Assembly (NCBI GenBank): GCA_015689705.1
Contig: WVSN01000008.1
Span: 62,001 to 126,000 of the forward strand
DNA length: 64,000 bases
Source of the DNA: Rhodobacterales bacterium HKCCE3408
Lineage (GTDB): Bacteria > Pseudomonadota > Alphaproteobacteria > Rhodobacterales > Rhodobacteraceae
Direction: 5' to 3'
The notes beneath the pieces are model-generated. The model was not told the origin of the DNA, made no database searches, and saw only the letters and a list, made by a program, of their open reading frames with translations. A program made the translations under genes and the position numbers. Below are positions 9,109-16,529 of this stretch, piece by piece (the stretch's first letter is position 1; every line of letters begins with the position of its first letter).

Positions 9109-9950
9109 GCGGCTGCCACGACCGACTGCGTCTGCGTGCCAAGCCCGGCGACACCGAGGTGGATGCGATCGCCGGGTTTCAGATAGGTCGCCGGCGACTG
9201 CCCCATGCCGACCCCCGGCGGAGTGCCCGTCGCAATGACGTCCCCCGGCTGCAGGCTCATGAACTGCGACAGGTACGATACGACGGTCGCTACGCCGAAA
9301 TGCATCGTGCGCGTGCTGCCGGACTGGTAGCGATGCCCGTTCACTTCAAGGAACATGTCCAGATCCTGCGGATCGGGAATCTCGTCCCGTGTGACCAGCC
9401 AGGGACCGATCGGGCCGAACGTGTCGGCCGACTTGCCCTTGACCCATTGCCCGGACCGGTGGAGCTGGAAATCCCGCTCGCTCAGATCGTTGACCACGCA
9501 ATAGCCGGCAACGTAATCGAGCGCTTCGGCCTCGGACACGTATTTCGCGGTGCGGCCGATCACGACGCCAAGCTCGACCTCCCAGTCCATCTTGGTGGCA
9601 TTGCGCGGGATTTCGACCGTGTCGTCGGGTCCGCAGATCGCCGAAGTCGCCTTGAGGAAAACCACGGGTTCGTCCGGCAGGGCCATCCCGGATTCCGCGG
9701 CGTGATCGGCGTAATTGAGTCCGATGCAGACGAATTTGCCGACATGACCGACACAGGGGCCGATGCGGGTACCCGCCTCCACTGCCGGCAGCGATGCCAG
9801 GTCGATCGCGGCAAGCCGCGCGAGACTTTCATCGCTCAGGGCAGATCCGGCGATGTCGTCGATTGTATCCGCGAGTGACCGGATCGTGCCGTCTGCATCC
9901 AGCAGCCCCGGCTTCTCCTCGCCCACCGGGCCGTAGCGCAGAAGTTTCAT
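9105..9950 (-). CDS. Fumarylacetoacetate hydrolase (FAH) family protein
   Basis: A 281-residue protein with the FAH fold motifs CIGLNYADHAAESG, PVVFLKATSAICGP, DWEVELGVVIGR (metal-binding acidic residues) and GDVIATGTPPGVGMG. Close relatives hydrolyse or decarboxylate 2-oxo-acids such as 2,4-didehydro-3-deoxy sugar acids, acylpyruvates or 2-oxohept-3-ene-dioate, using Mg2+. It lies at the far end of the catabolic gene string and probably cleaves a pathway intermediate. The stop codon shares the tetranucleotide CTAG with the convergent amylosucrase gene. Confidence 0.87.
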   Translation of the reverse strand: MKLLRYGPVGEEKPGLLDADGTIRSLADTIDDIAGSALSDESLARLAAIDLASLPAVEAGTRIGPCVGHVGKFVCIGLNYADHAAESGMALPDEPVVFLKATSAICGPDDTVEIPRNATKMDWEVELGVVIGRTAKYVSEAEALDYVAGYCVVNDLSERDFQLHRSGQWVKGKSADTFGPIGPWLVTRDEIPDPQDLDMFLEVNGHRYQSGSTRTMHFGVATVVSYLSQFMSLQPGDVIATGTPPGVGMGQSPATYLKPGDRIHLGVAGLGTQTQSVVAAA

Positions 9951-10108
9951 GTCCCCTCCATCAATTGCTCATCCGGACGCCGCCGATCCAATGTCAGACC
10001 ATGTTGCATCGCTGACGGGTTTCGCGGTCGGATCGACGATCCAGATGCGCGATCTTTCCGGCGCGCGCAATGCGGCCGATCGGCCCCATCGACGCGTCGT
10101 TTCAGGGA

Positions 10109-10139
10109 GCGCGGGCTGCCGCGGACGGACAGCCCGCGC
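10109..10139 (-). terminator. Perfect 10-bp stem-loop after the T-protein-like gene
   Basis: GCGCGGGCTG and CAGCCCGCGC are exact inverted arms around an 11-nt loop, starting 22 nt beyond the stop codon of the demethylase-like gene on the minus strand. The downstream sequence is not T-rich, so termination may be partial. It divides that gene from the FAH gene. Confidence 0.5.
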
Positions 10140-10161
10140 CGTTCCGCCCGAGCCGGCCCGG

Positions 10162-11478
10162 TCAGGCCGTCTCGGCATGCCCCTCCGACCTTGCGCGTTC
10201 GCGGGCGCTGCGGTGCGCTGACGGCCGGAGCGGCAATTCCGCGACCTCGGCCTCGACCGGTTCGCCCGCCACTTCGGCGTAGACGTCCGGAAGCTCGACC
10301 TCCAGTCGCGTCCCAGGCTCGGTGAGCCCGGCGGGAACGAAGCCAAGCGCGATATTCGTGCCGAGCTCGGGCGACCAGAATGACGACGTCACGTAGCCGA
10401 CGCGCGTCCCTTCGGACGAAATCAGCCAGAAGTCGGGCGCGTAATCGGTGATCGGCTCGCCACCCATAGTGAGACCCGCCATCTTGAGCCGGAACGGGAA
10501 GTGACCGGCGTCGATTTCGGCCCGCTGCGCCTCGAGCGCTGGGCGGCCGATGTAGTCCGCCGGTTTTCGGCGCGGAACCTGGTAGGCCAGGTTCACCTGA
10601 AACGGTGAGGTCTCCATGTCCATATCCTGACCCCAGGACAGGATGCCGGCCGCGATCCGCCTGTGCAGCGCCGGAGCGATCACCTGAAGCCCGTAGGCTT
10701 CGCCGGCTTCGAGCAGCGCATTCCACACAGCCTCGGCTTTCTCCGAGGCCTCCCGGACGTAGATTTCGAACCCGGCCTCTCCCGAAAACCCGGTCTGGCT
10801 GACCAGTACGGGGCAACCGGCAAGCTCGGTGTCCATCAGGCCGTAATATGCCATCTGGTGGATATCATCGCCGAACAGGTCGGCCATCAGGTCTTCGGAA
10901 AGCGGCCCCTGGATCTGGAGCGGCGCGACGTCGATCTCGTGGATGTCGACACCGTAGGCGAGACCGACATTCAATCCCTGCAGCCAGAGCATGAGATCGG
11001 TATCGGACACCGAGAACCAGAATTCGTCCGGACCGAGGCGCAGCAACACCGGGTCGTTCAGGATGCCGCCGTCTTCGTTGCACAGGATCACGTATTTGCC
11101 GTGCATCGGCTCGATCCGCGTCGCGTCACGGGTGATGACCCGGTTCACGAATGCTTCGGCTTCCGGCCCGCTGACGCGGATCTGCCGTTCGACCGCGACG
11201 TTCCAGAGCGTCACCCGGTTCACGAGTGCGTCGTATTCCGCCATCGCGCCACCGTCCTCCGGCCGGATGTAGCCGCGCGGGTGATACATGCGGTTGTAGA
11301 CGGTGGCCCGCCAGCATCCGGCCTCGTGGGACAGGTGCCAGAACGGCGATTTCCGGACGCGGGTCGAGATCAGCATATCCACCGGGGTTGGACCGGACTG
11401 CCGCAGATTGGCAGGCACCATCCGATCGGACTGGTCGATTTCGGGTATGTTTGGATGTGATGTGTCGAGGCTCATCAT
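10162..11478 (-). CDS. GcvT-fold THF-dependent aminomethyl/O-demethylase family protein (DmdA/LigM-like)
   Basis: A 438-residue protein with the GcvT/aminomethyltransferase fold: VTLWNVAVERQIRVSGPEAE near the N-terminus, SQTGFSGEAGFEIYV in the middle and GYVTSSFWSPELGTNIALG in the C-terminal barrel. Members move a methyl or methylene group from an amine, ether or sulfonium to tetrahydrofolate. They include glycine cleavage T, DMSP demethylase and the aromatic O-demethylases LigM/DesA. No other glycine cleavage genes are present. The hydroxyquinol pathway upstream makes an O-demethylase role on a methoxylated substrate plausible. The C-terminal ~20 residues are Arg/Ala rich and look like an extension. 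The substrate is unproven. Confidence 0.8.
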   Translation of the reverse strand: MMSLDTSHPNIPEIDQSDRMVPANLRQSGPTPVDMLISTRVRKSPFWHLSHEAGCWRATVYNRMYHPRGYIRPEDGGAMAEYDALVNRVTLWNVAVERQIRVSGPEAEAFVNRVITRDATRIEPMHGKYVILCNEDGGILNDPVLLRLGPDEFWFSVSDTDLMLWLQGLNVGLAYGVDIHEIDVAPLQIQGPLSEDLMADLFGDDIHQMAYYGLMDTELAGCPVLVSQTGFSGEAGFEIYVREASEKAEAVWNALLEAGEAYGLQVIAPALHRRIAAGILSWGQDMDMETSPFQVNLAYQVPRRKPADYIGRPALEAQRAEIDAGHFPFRLKMAGLTMGGEPITDYAPDFWLISSEGTRVGYVTSSFWSPELGTNIALGFVPAGLTEPGTRLEVELPDVYAEVAGEPVEAEVAELPLRPSAHRSARERARSEGHAETA

Positions 11479-11593
11479 GGCCGAACCTCCTATCGGTCGT
11501 CTCCGCGACCGGATCGCCGGCCGCTGGCAGTGAGTTTGCCAAAGACCAACGCGGCACCCCCGCCTGCCGTTCCTGACGACCCTCGAGGACGGA

Positions 11594-11740
11594 TCAGCTG
11601 GCAACCGCCGCGCCGACCGCAATGGCGATCGCGAAGGCGACGGCGGCGCAGGCCATGAAGGTGAACAGATAGCGCGGGGTCGGCTCGACAGGATTGAGCT
11701 TCGCCCACAGGCTGGCGAGCAGCTCCTTGAGCGCGGTCAT
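11594..11740 (-). CDS. Small single-span membrane protein, unknown function
   Basis: A 48-residue protein, MTALKELLASLWAKLNPVEP followed by one hydrophobic helix (TFMACAAVAFAIAIAVGAAV). The ATG is preceded by AAGGGACACGAT, a reasonable ribosome site, which favours it over an upstream codon at 11779. It lies between the VOC gene and the demethylase-like gene on the same strand. No family is recognised. Confidence 0.55.
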   Translation of the reverse strand: MTALKELLASLWAKLNPVEPTPRYLFTFMACAAVAFAIAIAVGAAVAS

Positions 11741-11800
11741 ATCGTGTCCCTTGAACGGTTTCTTGCTGGTGCCCTTCACGCTAGGGCCTGAAGCGCAGCG

Positions 11801-11827
11801 ATCAACCCGAGGACCGGGTTGATCGTC
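11801..11827 (-). promoter_or_regulatory. Perfect 11-bp inverted repeat between VOC gene and small membrane protein
   Basis: Arms CGATCAACCCG and CGGGTTGATCG surround 5 nt (AGGAC). It lies 55 bp after the stop of the VOC gene that ends the long operon and 60 bp before the small-protein start. With no T tract it could be a terminator for the operon or an operator for the next unit. Confidence 0.45.
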
Positions 11828-11882
11828 ACTTCATCCGGAGGCTCACCGGTCTGACTGCCCAATTTAGGGCTGCCGAGCGGCG

Positions 11883-12410
11883 TCAGCCCTGCATCGGGGA
11901 CCAGAGCGCGCCCGGGTTCTGGCGCGTCACGGCCATGCCGTCAGGGTAGCTCACAAGTTCCAGCTGCATCCCCCAGGGCGCCAGGAAATAGACCCAGGTC
12001 AGACCTTCGGACGGCCCTTCGGTCATCGTCGTCGGCTCGCCCTGCACCTCGACGCCATGGGCTTTCAGATGCGCCACGGCCGCGCCCATGTCGTCCACGA
12101 CGAAGCCCAGATGCATCCCTCCCACGTCGCTGTTCGGAGGCGGCGTCTGATCGGCCCCCTCGAGGTCGTATTCGAACAGCTCAAAGGCCGGCCCGTTCTT
12201 GCAGCGCAACATGCGCAGTGTCTTGATGACAGCGCGCGGGTTCACACCCAGATGGACCTCCATCCAGTCGTCGTCGGACACGAAGGGCCCGATCTCGAAG
12301 ACGACCTCGCAGCCGATGACCTCGACGAAGAAGCGCGTGGCGGCTTCGACATCCGGCACGGTGAACCCGACATGGTCGGAGCCCGAGAGCCCCGGAAGCC
12401 CGCCGCTCAT
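11883..12410 (-). CDS. VOC (glyoxalase/dioxygenase superfamily) protein
   Basis: A 175-residue protein with two beta-alpha-beta-beta-beta units: DHVGFTVPDVEAATRFFVEV and GGMHLGFVVDDMGAAVAHLK. Candidate metal ligands are His13, a glutamate in FELFEYD and His/Glu residues in the second unit (QLELVSYPDG at the end). VOC enzymes use a metal for dioxygenation, isomerisation or lyase chemistry. This is the last gene of the hydroxyquinol operon and overlaps the ABM gene by 4 bp. It may act on an aromatic or dicarbonyl intermediate; the reaction is unknown. Confidence 0.8.
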   Translation of the reverse strand: MSGGLPGLSGSDHVGFTVPDVEAATRFFVEVIGCEVVFEIGPFVSDDDWMEVHLGVNPRAVIKTLRMLRCKNGPAFELFEYDLEGADQTPPPNSDVGGMHLGFVVDDMGAAVAHLKAHGVEVQGEPTTMTEGPSEGLTWVYFLAPWGMQLELVSYPDGMAVTRQNPGALWSPMQG

Positions 12411-12718
12411 CTCGTCGACACCGCATCAGTGATCATGGTCATCAGCCGCAATTTCTGCAGTTCGAAGACCTTGTCCTTCACCTCGGCGAATGCCTCGAGA
12501 TGGGGCAGCGTCATGTGCTTGTCCCACTCGGCCCGGTTGGTCCAGTTTTCGTAGAAGGTGAACTCGGCCGGGTCCTCGTTGTCCTGGTGCAGCCAGTATT
12601 CGACGCATCCCGGCTCCTGCCGCGTCGGCGCCACGAGGCCGAGAAGGAACTTCTTCGTCTCCTCGATCTGGCCATCCAGCGCCCTGAGATGAGCGATCAC
12701 CGTCAGCTGTTCCGTCAT
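12407..12718 (-). CDS. Antibiotic biosynthesis monooxygenase (ABM) domain protein, putative quinol monooxygenase
   Basis: A 103-residue dimeric alpha/beta-barrel protein: LTVIAHLRALDGQIEETKKF, RQEPGCVEYWLHQDNED, FTFYENWTNRAEWDKHM. It resembles YgiN-type cofactor-independent quinol monooxygenases. Inside an operon for hydroxyquinol cleavage it could oxidise or protect a quinol/quinone intermediate. It is translationally linked to the VOC gene by a 4-bp overlap. Confidence 0.82.
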   Translation of the reverse strand: MTEQLTVIAHLRALDGQIEETKKFLLGLVAPTRQEPGCVEYWLHQDNEDPAEFTFYENWTNRAEWDKHMTLPHLEAFAEVKDKVFELQKLRLMTMITDAVSTR

Positions 12719-12746
12719 GTCTCTTCCTCCCTTTCGATCCGGCCGG

Positions 12747-13790
12747 TCAGCCGGCTTTCCTCAGCGCTCCTGCCTCGTGAAGCAGGTGCGCATTCTGCGG
12801 CCCGGGCGTGAGGCGCCCCGCCTCGATCTCGAGCGCGATTTCGGCGATCCGCGCGTTGACCGGCGCCGCGCGCCCCTGTGCCTTCAGCGTCTCGACGACA
12901 TGGCCGTTGACGTCAGCGATCTCGGCCCGCCGCCCCTTGCGCCAGTCCTGCAGAGAGGTTGTCAGCGTGTCATCGCGCGAGAAGGTCTTCAGCACCTCGT
13001 CGAAGATGTCGTCGACGAAGCGGTCGGGGTCGTTCGACGTCACCGGTGGCATGCCGATCACCGGCACCACTTGGGCGCCATCGGCCAGCGCCGCCTCCAT
13101 CGCCTCGTAACCGACGCGCCGCATCTCCTGCAGCATCCCCGGAAGCTTCGCCGCACCACGCAATTCGGTGTCCAGGATCGCCGACGGGATCAGTTCGGCC
13201 GCATTAACGACGAGCTTCATCCATTTGGCAGACTTGATATCTTCGGTGACTTCCACCGTTCCGGAGTTCCGCAGGAGATCCGCCACGCCTTCGACCCGCG
13301 GCTGCTGCTCGGGATCAAGCGCGCCGAGTGCGAACCAGCTTTCGTCATGGTCGTTCTGGCGGTTGGTGATCCCCGGCTCCCACATGTTCGACGCGATCTG
13401 GATCACCGCGCCGATCGTGCGCTCGCGGCCGACGACATCGGCGATGATCTCGTGCGTCATGCCGTTCTGCAGGCCGACGATGAAGCCGTCCTCGGCCAGC
13501 ACGGACTTGATCAGTTCGCAGTGCCAGCGGGTGTCGTACGCCTTGCAGACGAGGAAGACGAGATCGAAGGGCTTCCGGATCTCGGCCACGTCGCACAGGT
13601 GCAGAGCCGGCGGCGTCGCGTGGATCGTGCGTTCGGGCAGGTTGACCGTGATGCCGCGCGCGCGGATCGCCTCGATATGGGCCGGCCACTGGTCGATGAA
13701 GGTCACGTCGAGTCCCGCCAGCGCGAAGTCGGTGGCGATGGACGCGCCCTGTGCGCCGGTGCCGAGAAAGGCGATCCGGGGGCCGGTCAT
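12747..13790 (-). CDS. Ketopantoate reductase family (PanE/ApbA-like) dehydrogenase
   Basis: A 347-residue protein with N-terminal NAD(P) motif IAFLGTGAQGASIATDFALAG. The catalytic-region motif AKWMKLVVNAAELIPSAIL, with the conserved Lys and Asn, lies near residues 200-220. Members reduce 2-oxo acids such as ketopantoate, but catabolic operons hold paralogues with other hydroxyacid substrates. The ATG overlaps the SDR stop (ATGA), so the two are co-translated. It is unlikely to serve pantothenate synthesis here, because no panB or panC is nearby. Confidence 0.83.
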   Translation of the reverse strand: MTGPRIAFLGTGAQGASIATDFALAGLDVTFIDQWPAHIEAIRARGITVNLPERTIHATPPALHLCDVAEIRKPFDLVFLVCKAYDTRWHCELIKSVLAEDGFIVGLQNGMTHEIIADVVGRERTIGAVIQIASNMWEPGITNRQNDHDESWFALGALDPEQQPRVEGVADLLRNSGTVEVTEDIKSAKWMKLVVNAAELIPSAILDTELRGAAKLPGMLQEMRRVGYEAMEAALADGAQVVPVIGMPPVTSNDPDRFVDDIFDEVLKTFSRDDTLTTSLQDWRKGRRAEIADVNGHVVETLKAQGRAAPVNARIAEIALEIEAGRLTPGPQNAHLLHEAGALRKAG

Positions 13791-14569
13791 TGCATGATCA
13801 TCCCGCCGTCGATCATCAGGCACTGGCCGGTCATGTAGGCCGAGGCGGGCGAAAGCAGGAAGTCGACCGTCCCGGCTACATCCTCGGGCAGCGAGGCCCG
13901 GCCAAGCGGGATGCCGGCAGAATAGTCCTTGATGGCCTGCCCGGGCTCCTGCGTTGCGCCCATTTCCAGAAGATCCTGGTCGAGCCCGATCCAGAGTTCG
14001 GTATCGACGATGCCGGGGCCGAAGGCGTTTGCCGTGATGCCGTGCGGCGCAAGCGTCTTGGCACAGGCCTGCGTCAGGCTGATGACCGAGGCCTTGGATG
14101 CGCAGTAGGGCGCGAAATCACCGAAGCCCGCGCGGCCCGCCATGGACGACGTGGAAATGATGCGTCCCTTCGTGCCCTTGGCGATCATCGCCTTGCCAGC
14201 CTCCTGCATCCCGATCAGGACGCCCAGGCCGTTCACGGCCATGATCTGCGTCCAGTTGTCTTCGGTCGCTTCCAGAAAGGGCATCGGCTTATTGAAGCCC
14301 GCATTGTTCACCATGCCGTAGAGAAAGCCGTACGCGTCCTCGCACGCCGCGATCGCAGCTTTGACCGAGGCACGATCGGTGACGTTCACCTTGCAGAACA
14401 TCGCCCGGCCGCCCGAAGCCACGATACTGTCGGCAGACTTTCTGCCCGCCGCTTCGTCGATATCGGCGATGACGACGCCGTAACCGGTGCGCGCCGAATG
14501 CTCTGCGATGGCCAGCCCGATCCCTCGCGCCGCGCCGGTGACGATCACGCCACCCATCTCCTCCCCCAT
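13787..14569 (-). CDS. Short-chain dehydrogenase/reductase (classical SDR)
   Basis: A 260-residue classical SDR with cofactor motif TGAARGIGLAIAEHS, NNAG at ~88, catalytic Ser in STSSMAG and YCASK (Tyr-x-x-x-Lys). The Asp in IADIDE suggests NAD preference. It oxidises an alcohol or reduces a ketone of the pathway intermediate; the substrate is not evident. It follows hydroxyquinol dioxygenase by 18 bp and overlaps the next gene. Confidence 0.87.
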   Translation of the reverse strand: MGEEMGGVIVTGAARGIGLAIAEHSARTGYGVVIADIDEAAGRKSADSIVASGGRAMFCKVNVTDRASVKAAIAACEDAYGFLYGMVNNAGFNKPMPFLEATEDNWTQIMAVNGLGVLIGMQEAGKAMIAKGTKGRIISTSSMAGRAGFGDFAPYCASKASVISLTQACAKTLAPHGITANAFGPGIVDTELWIGLDQDLLEMGATQEPGQAIKDYSAGIPLGRASLPEDVAGTVDFLLSPASAYMTGQCLMIDGGMIMQ

Positions 14570-14587
14570 GTCCGTTCTCCTTTCCCG

Positions 14588-15451
14588 CTACTGGGTGTTC
14601 TGCCGGTGCAGCACGAAATCGAAATGCGACCGCCACTTCGTGTCGCCGTCCTCGACCGGTTCGTATTCCGTGATGAGCGACGCCTTCACGCCGAAGACCG
14701 CATCGGAAGTCAGGTACGGGTCGCCATCGACGAATGTATGCGTCGTTACCGTGTCGAAGCCCGGCGCGCTGACGATGAAGTGCATGTGCGCGGGGCGGAA
14801 CGGGTGACGCCCGAGATGCCCGAGAAGCTGGCCAACCGGCCCGTCATCGGGGATCGGGTAGGACACGGGCCGAATGCCCCGGAACCAGTAGCGCCCGTCC
14901 GCGCCGGACGTGAAGATGCCGCGGTTGTTAAACGGTGGCTGAACGTCCGGCTGCTGGACGTCGTAGAACCCGTCCTCGTTGTCGCACCAGACGTCGAGCT
15001 TGGCGCCCTCAATGGGGTTACCGTCGAGATCGACGATGCGCCCCTCGAACAGGCAGGTCTCCCGCGCGCCGTCCTTTGTGATGTTCGTGCCCATCGGATA
15101 GTCCGGCGCGCCGCCGACATGGAACGGCCCGAGCACCGTGTTCTCCGTCGCGCCGGTCGGCCGGCGGTTGTTGATCGCATCGACCAGCATCGACACGCCG
15201 AGCACGTCCGACAGAAGGATGTATTCCTGCCGGTTCTCGTCGCAGATCTGGCCGGTCTTCGTCAGGAAATCGATCGCCATGCCCCACTCGTCCTGGGTCA
15301 GCTCCACATCCTTCACGAAGGCATGGAGATGCCGGACGAGGCTTTCCATCACGGTCGCCAGCCGGTCGTGGCAATCCGCGCCGATCCGGGCGTTCACCGC
15401 CTCGACCGAGCGTTCCTCGGTGAAGTAGTCGATGCTGGAATGGTCGGTCAT
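14588..15451 (-). CDS. Intradiol ring-cleavage dioxygenase, hydroxyquinol 1,2-dioxygenase type
   Basis: A 287-residue protein with an N-terminal helical dimerisation domain (1-~100) and a beta-sandwich catalytic domain. The four non-heme Fe(III) ligands are visible: Tyr163 (DGFYDVQ), Tyr198 (SYPIP), His222 and His224 (RPAHMHF). The sequences LGPFHVGGAP and WCDNEDGFYDVQQP are typical of hydroxyquinol rather than catechol 1,2-dioxygenases. The enzyme cleaves 1,2,4-trihydroxybenzene to maleylacetate. The next gene upstream in the operon encodes maleylacetate reductase, which confirms the assignment. Confidence 0.93.
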   Translation of the reverse strand: MTDHSSIDYFTEERSVEAVNARIGADCHDRLATVMESLVRHLHAFVKDVELTQDEWGMAIDFLTKTGQICDENRQEYILLSDVLGVSMLVDAINNRRPTGATENTVLGPFHVGGAPDYPMGTNITKDGARETCLFEGRIVDLDGNPIEGAKLDVWCDNEDGFYDVQQPDVQPPFNNRGIFTSGADGRYWFRGIRPVSYPIPDDGPVGQLLGHLGRHPFRPAHMHFIVSAPGFDTVTTHTFVDGDPYLTSDAVFGVKASLITEYEPVEDGDTKWRSHFDFVLHRQNTQ

Positions 15452-15466
15452 GGCGGGCTCCGGTCG

Positions 15467-16522
15467 TCAGGTGGGCCGCGCGCCCGCATGGGCGCGGTTC
15501 AGCAGCTCGAGAATGCCGTCGCGGGTGATCTCGCGCGGGTTGGCATAGGGGTTCTTGACGGCGAGATCGGCGGCGTGGGCCATGTCGGTCTCGGACACGC
15601 CGAGATCCATCAGGGCCATCGGCGCACCGACCGACTTCGCGAAGTCCCACAGGCCACCGCCGAGGTCGCCGCCGAACAGCGCCGCCGCCGGGGCGAGCTG
15701 CCCGGCAGCCGCTTCGGCGTTGTAGGCGGCGGTGTGCGGCAGGAGGATCGCGTGCGTCTCGGCATGCGGCAGATCGAAAGTCCCGCCGAGCGTGTGGCAG
15801 AGCTTGTGGTGCAGCGCCATCGCGCAGGAACCAAGGACGACGCCGCAAAGCCACGAGCCGTACAGCGCGTCGGATCTTGCCTCGATGTCTTTGGGGGCCT
15901 CGACGATCTGCGGCAGGGCATCCCGCAGCGCGCGAAGCCCCGCTACCGCCATCATCGACGTGATCGGGTTGGCGTCGGTGGCGTAGAGTGCCTCAACCGC
16001 GTGGGCCATGGCGTTCAGTGCACTCGAAACAGACATCGGAACAGGCAGGCCAGTGGTCAGTTCCGCGTCGTAGATCACCGTTTCCGGCCGGATTTTCGGG
16101 TCGCGGACGGTGCTCTTCACGCCGTTCTCAGTCTGGCCGAGAATGTCGGTCACCTCGGACCCGGCATAGGTCGTTGCGATGACCAGTTGCGGCGCGTCGT
16201 TGCGCCAGGCGATCGCCTTGCCGAGACCGATCGTCGAGCCACCGCCGAGCGCGACCACGCAATCTGCGCCGGCAGCATCGTAGGCGGCCATCGCGCGGGC
16301 CGTCACCTCGACCGGCGTGTGCATCGCAGCCTCGGTGAAGACTCCGGCGGACAGGCCACCCAGACGATTTGTGAGGGCCTCGGCATCGGCCTTCTGGAAC
16401 GGCGTCGAGAGGATCAGCGCGTGTGAGCCGCCGAGGCGCTCGATCTCCTCCCCGGCGCGGGCGATCGCCCCCGGCGCGAATATCACGCGGCCGGGCGAAG
16501 CTGTGTAAACGAAGGGTTCCAT
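15467..16522 (-). CDS. Maleylacetate reductase
   Basis: A 351-residue iron-alcohol-dehydrogenase-fold protein starting FVYTASPGRVIFAPGA. It has the nucleotide motif GGGSTIGLGKAIA, ATTYAGSEVTDI, and the helical-domain motif HHKLCHTLGGTFDLPHAETH. These are hallmarks of maleylacetate reductases, which reduce maleylacetate to 3-oxoadipate with NAD(P)H. The gene is 15 bp from hydroxyquinol dioxygenase. The product would enter the 3-oxoadipate-CoA route; none of those genes are in the operon, although a thiolase sits far away at the window end. Confidence 0.93.
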   Translation of the reverse strand: MEPFVYTASPGRVIFAPGAIARAGEEIERLGGSHALILSTPFQKADAEALTNRLGGLSAGVFTEAAMHTPVEVTARAMAAYDAAGADCVVALGGGSTIGLGKAIAWRNDAPQLVIATTYAGSEVTDILGQTENGVKSTVRDPKIRPETVIYDAELTTGLPVPMSVSSALNAMAHAVEALYATDANPITSMMAVAGLRALRDALPQIVEAPKDIEARSDALYGSWLCGVVLGSCAMALHHKLCHTLGGTFDLPHAETHAILLPHTAAYNAEAAAGQLAPAAALFGGDLGGGLWDFAKSVGAPMALMDLGVSETDMAHAADLAVKNPYANPREITRDGILELLNRAHAGARPT

Positions 16523-16529
16523 CGCGACC

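Noticed and set aside
13751-16426. 891-codon open frame on the plus strand
   Set aside because: It runs antisense across SDR, hydroxyquinol dioxygenase and maleylacetate reductase genes, all of which have complete active sites. The translation is low-complexity Arg/His/Asp.
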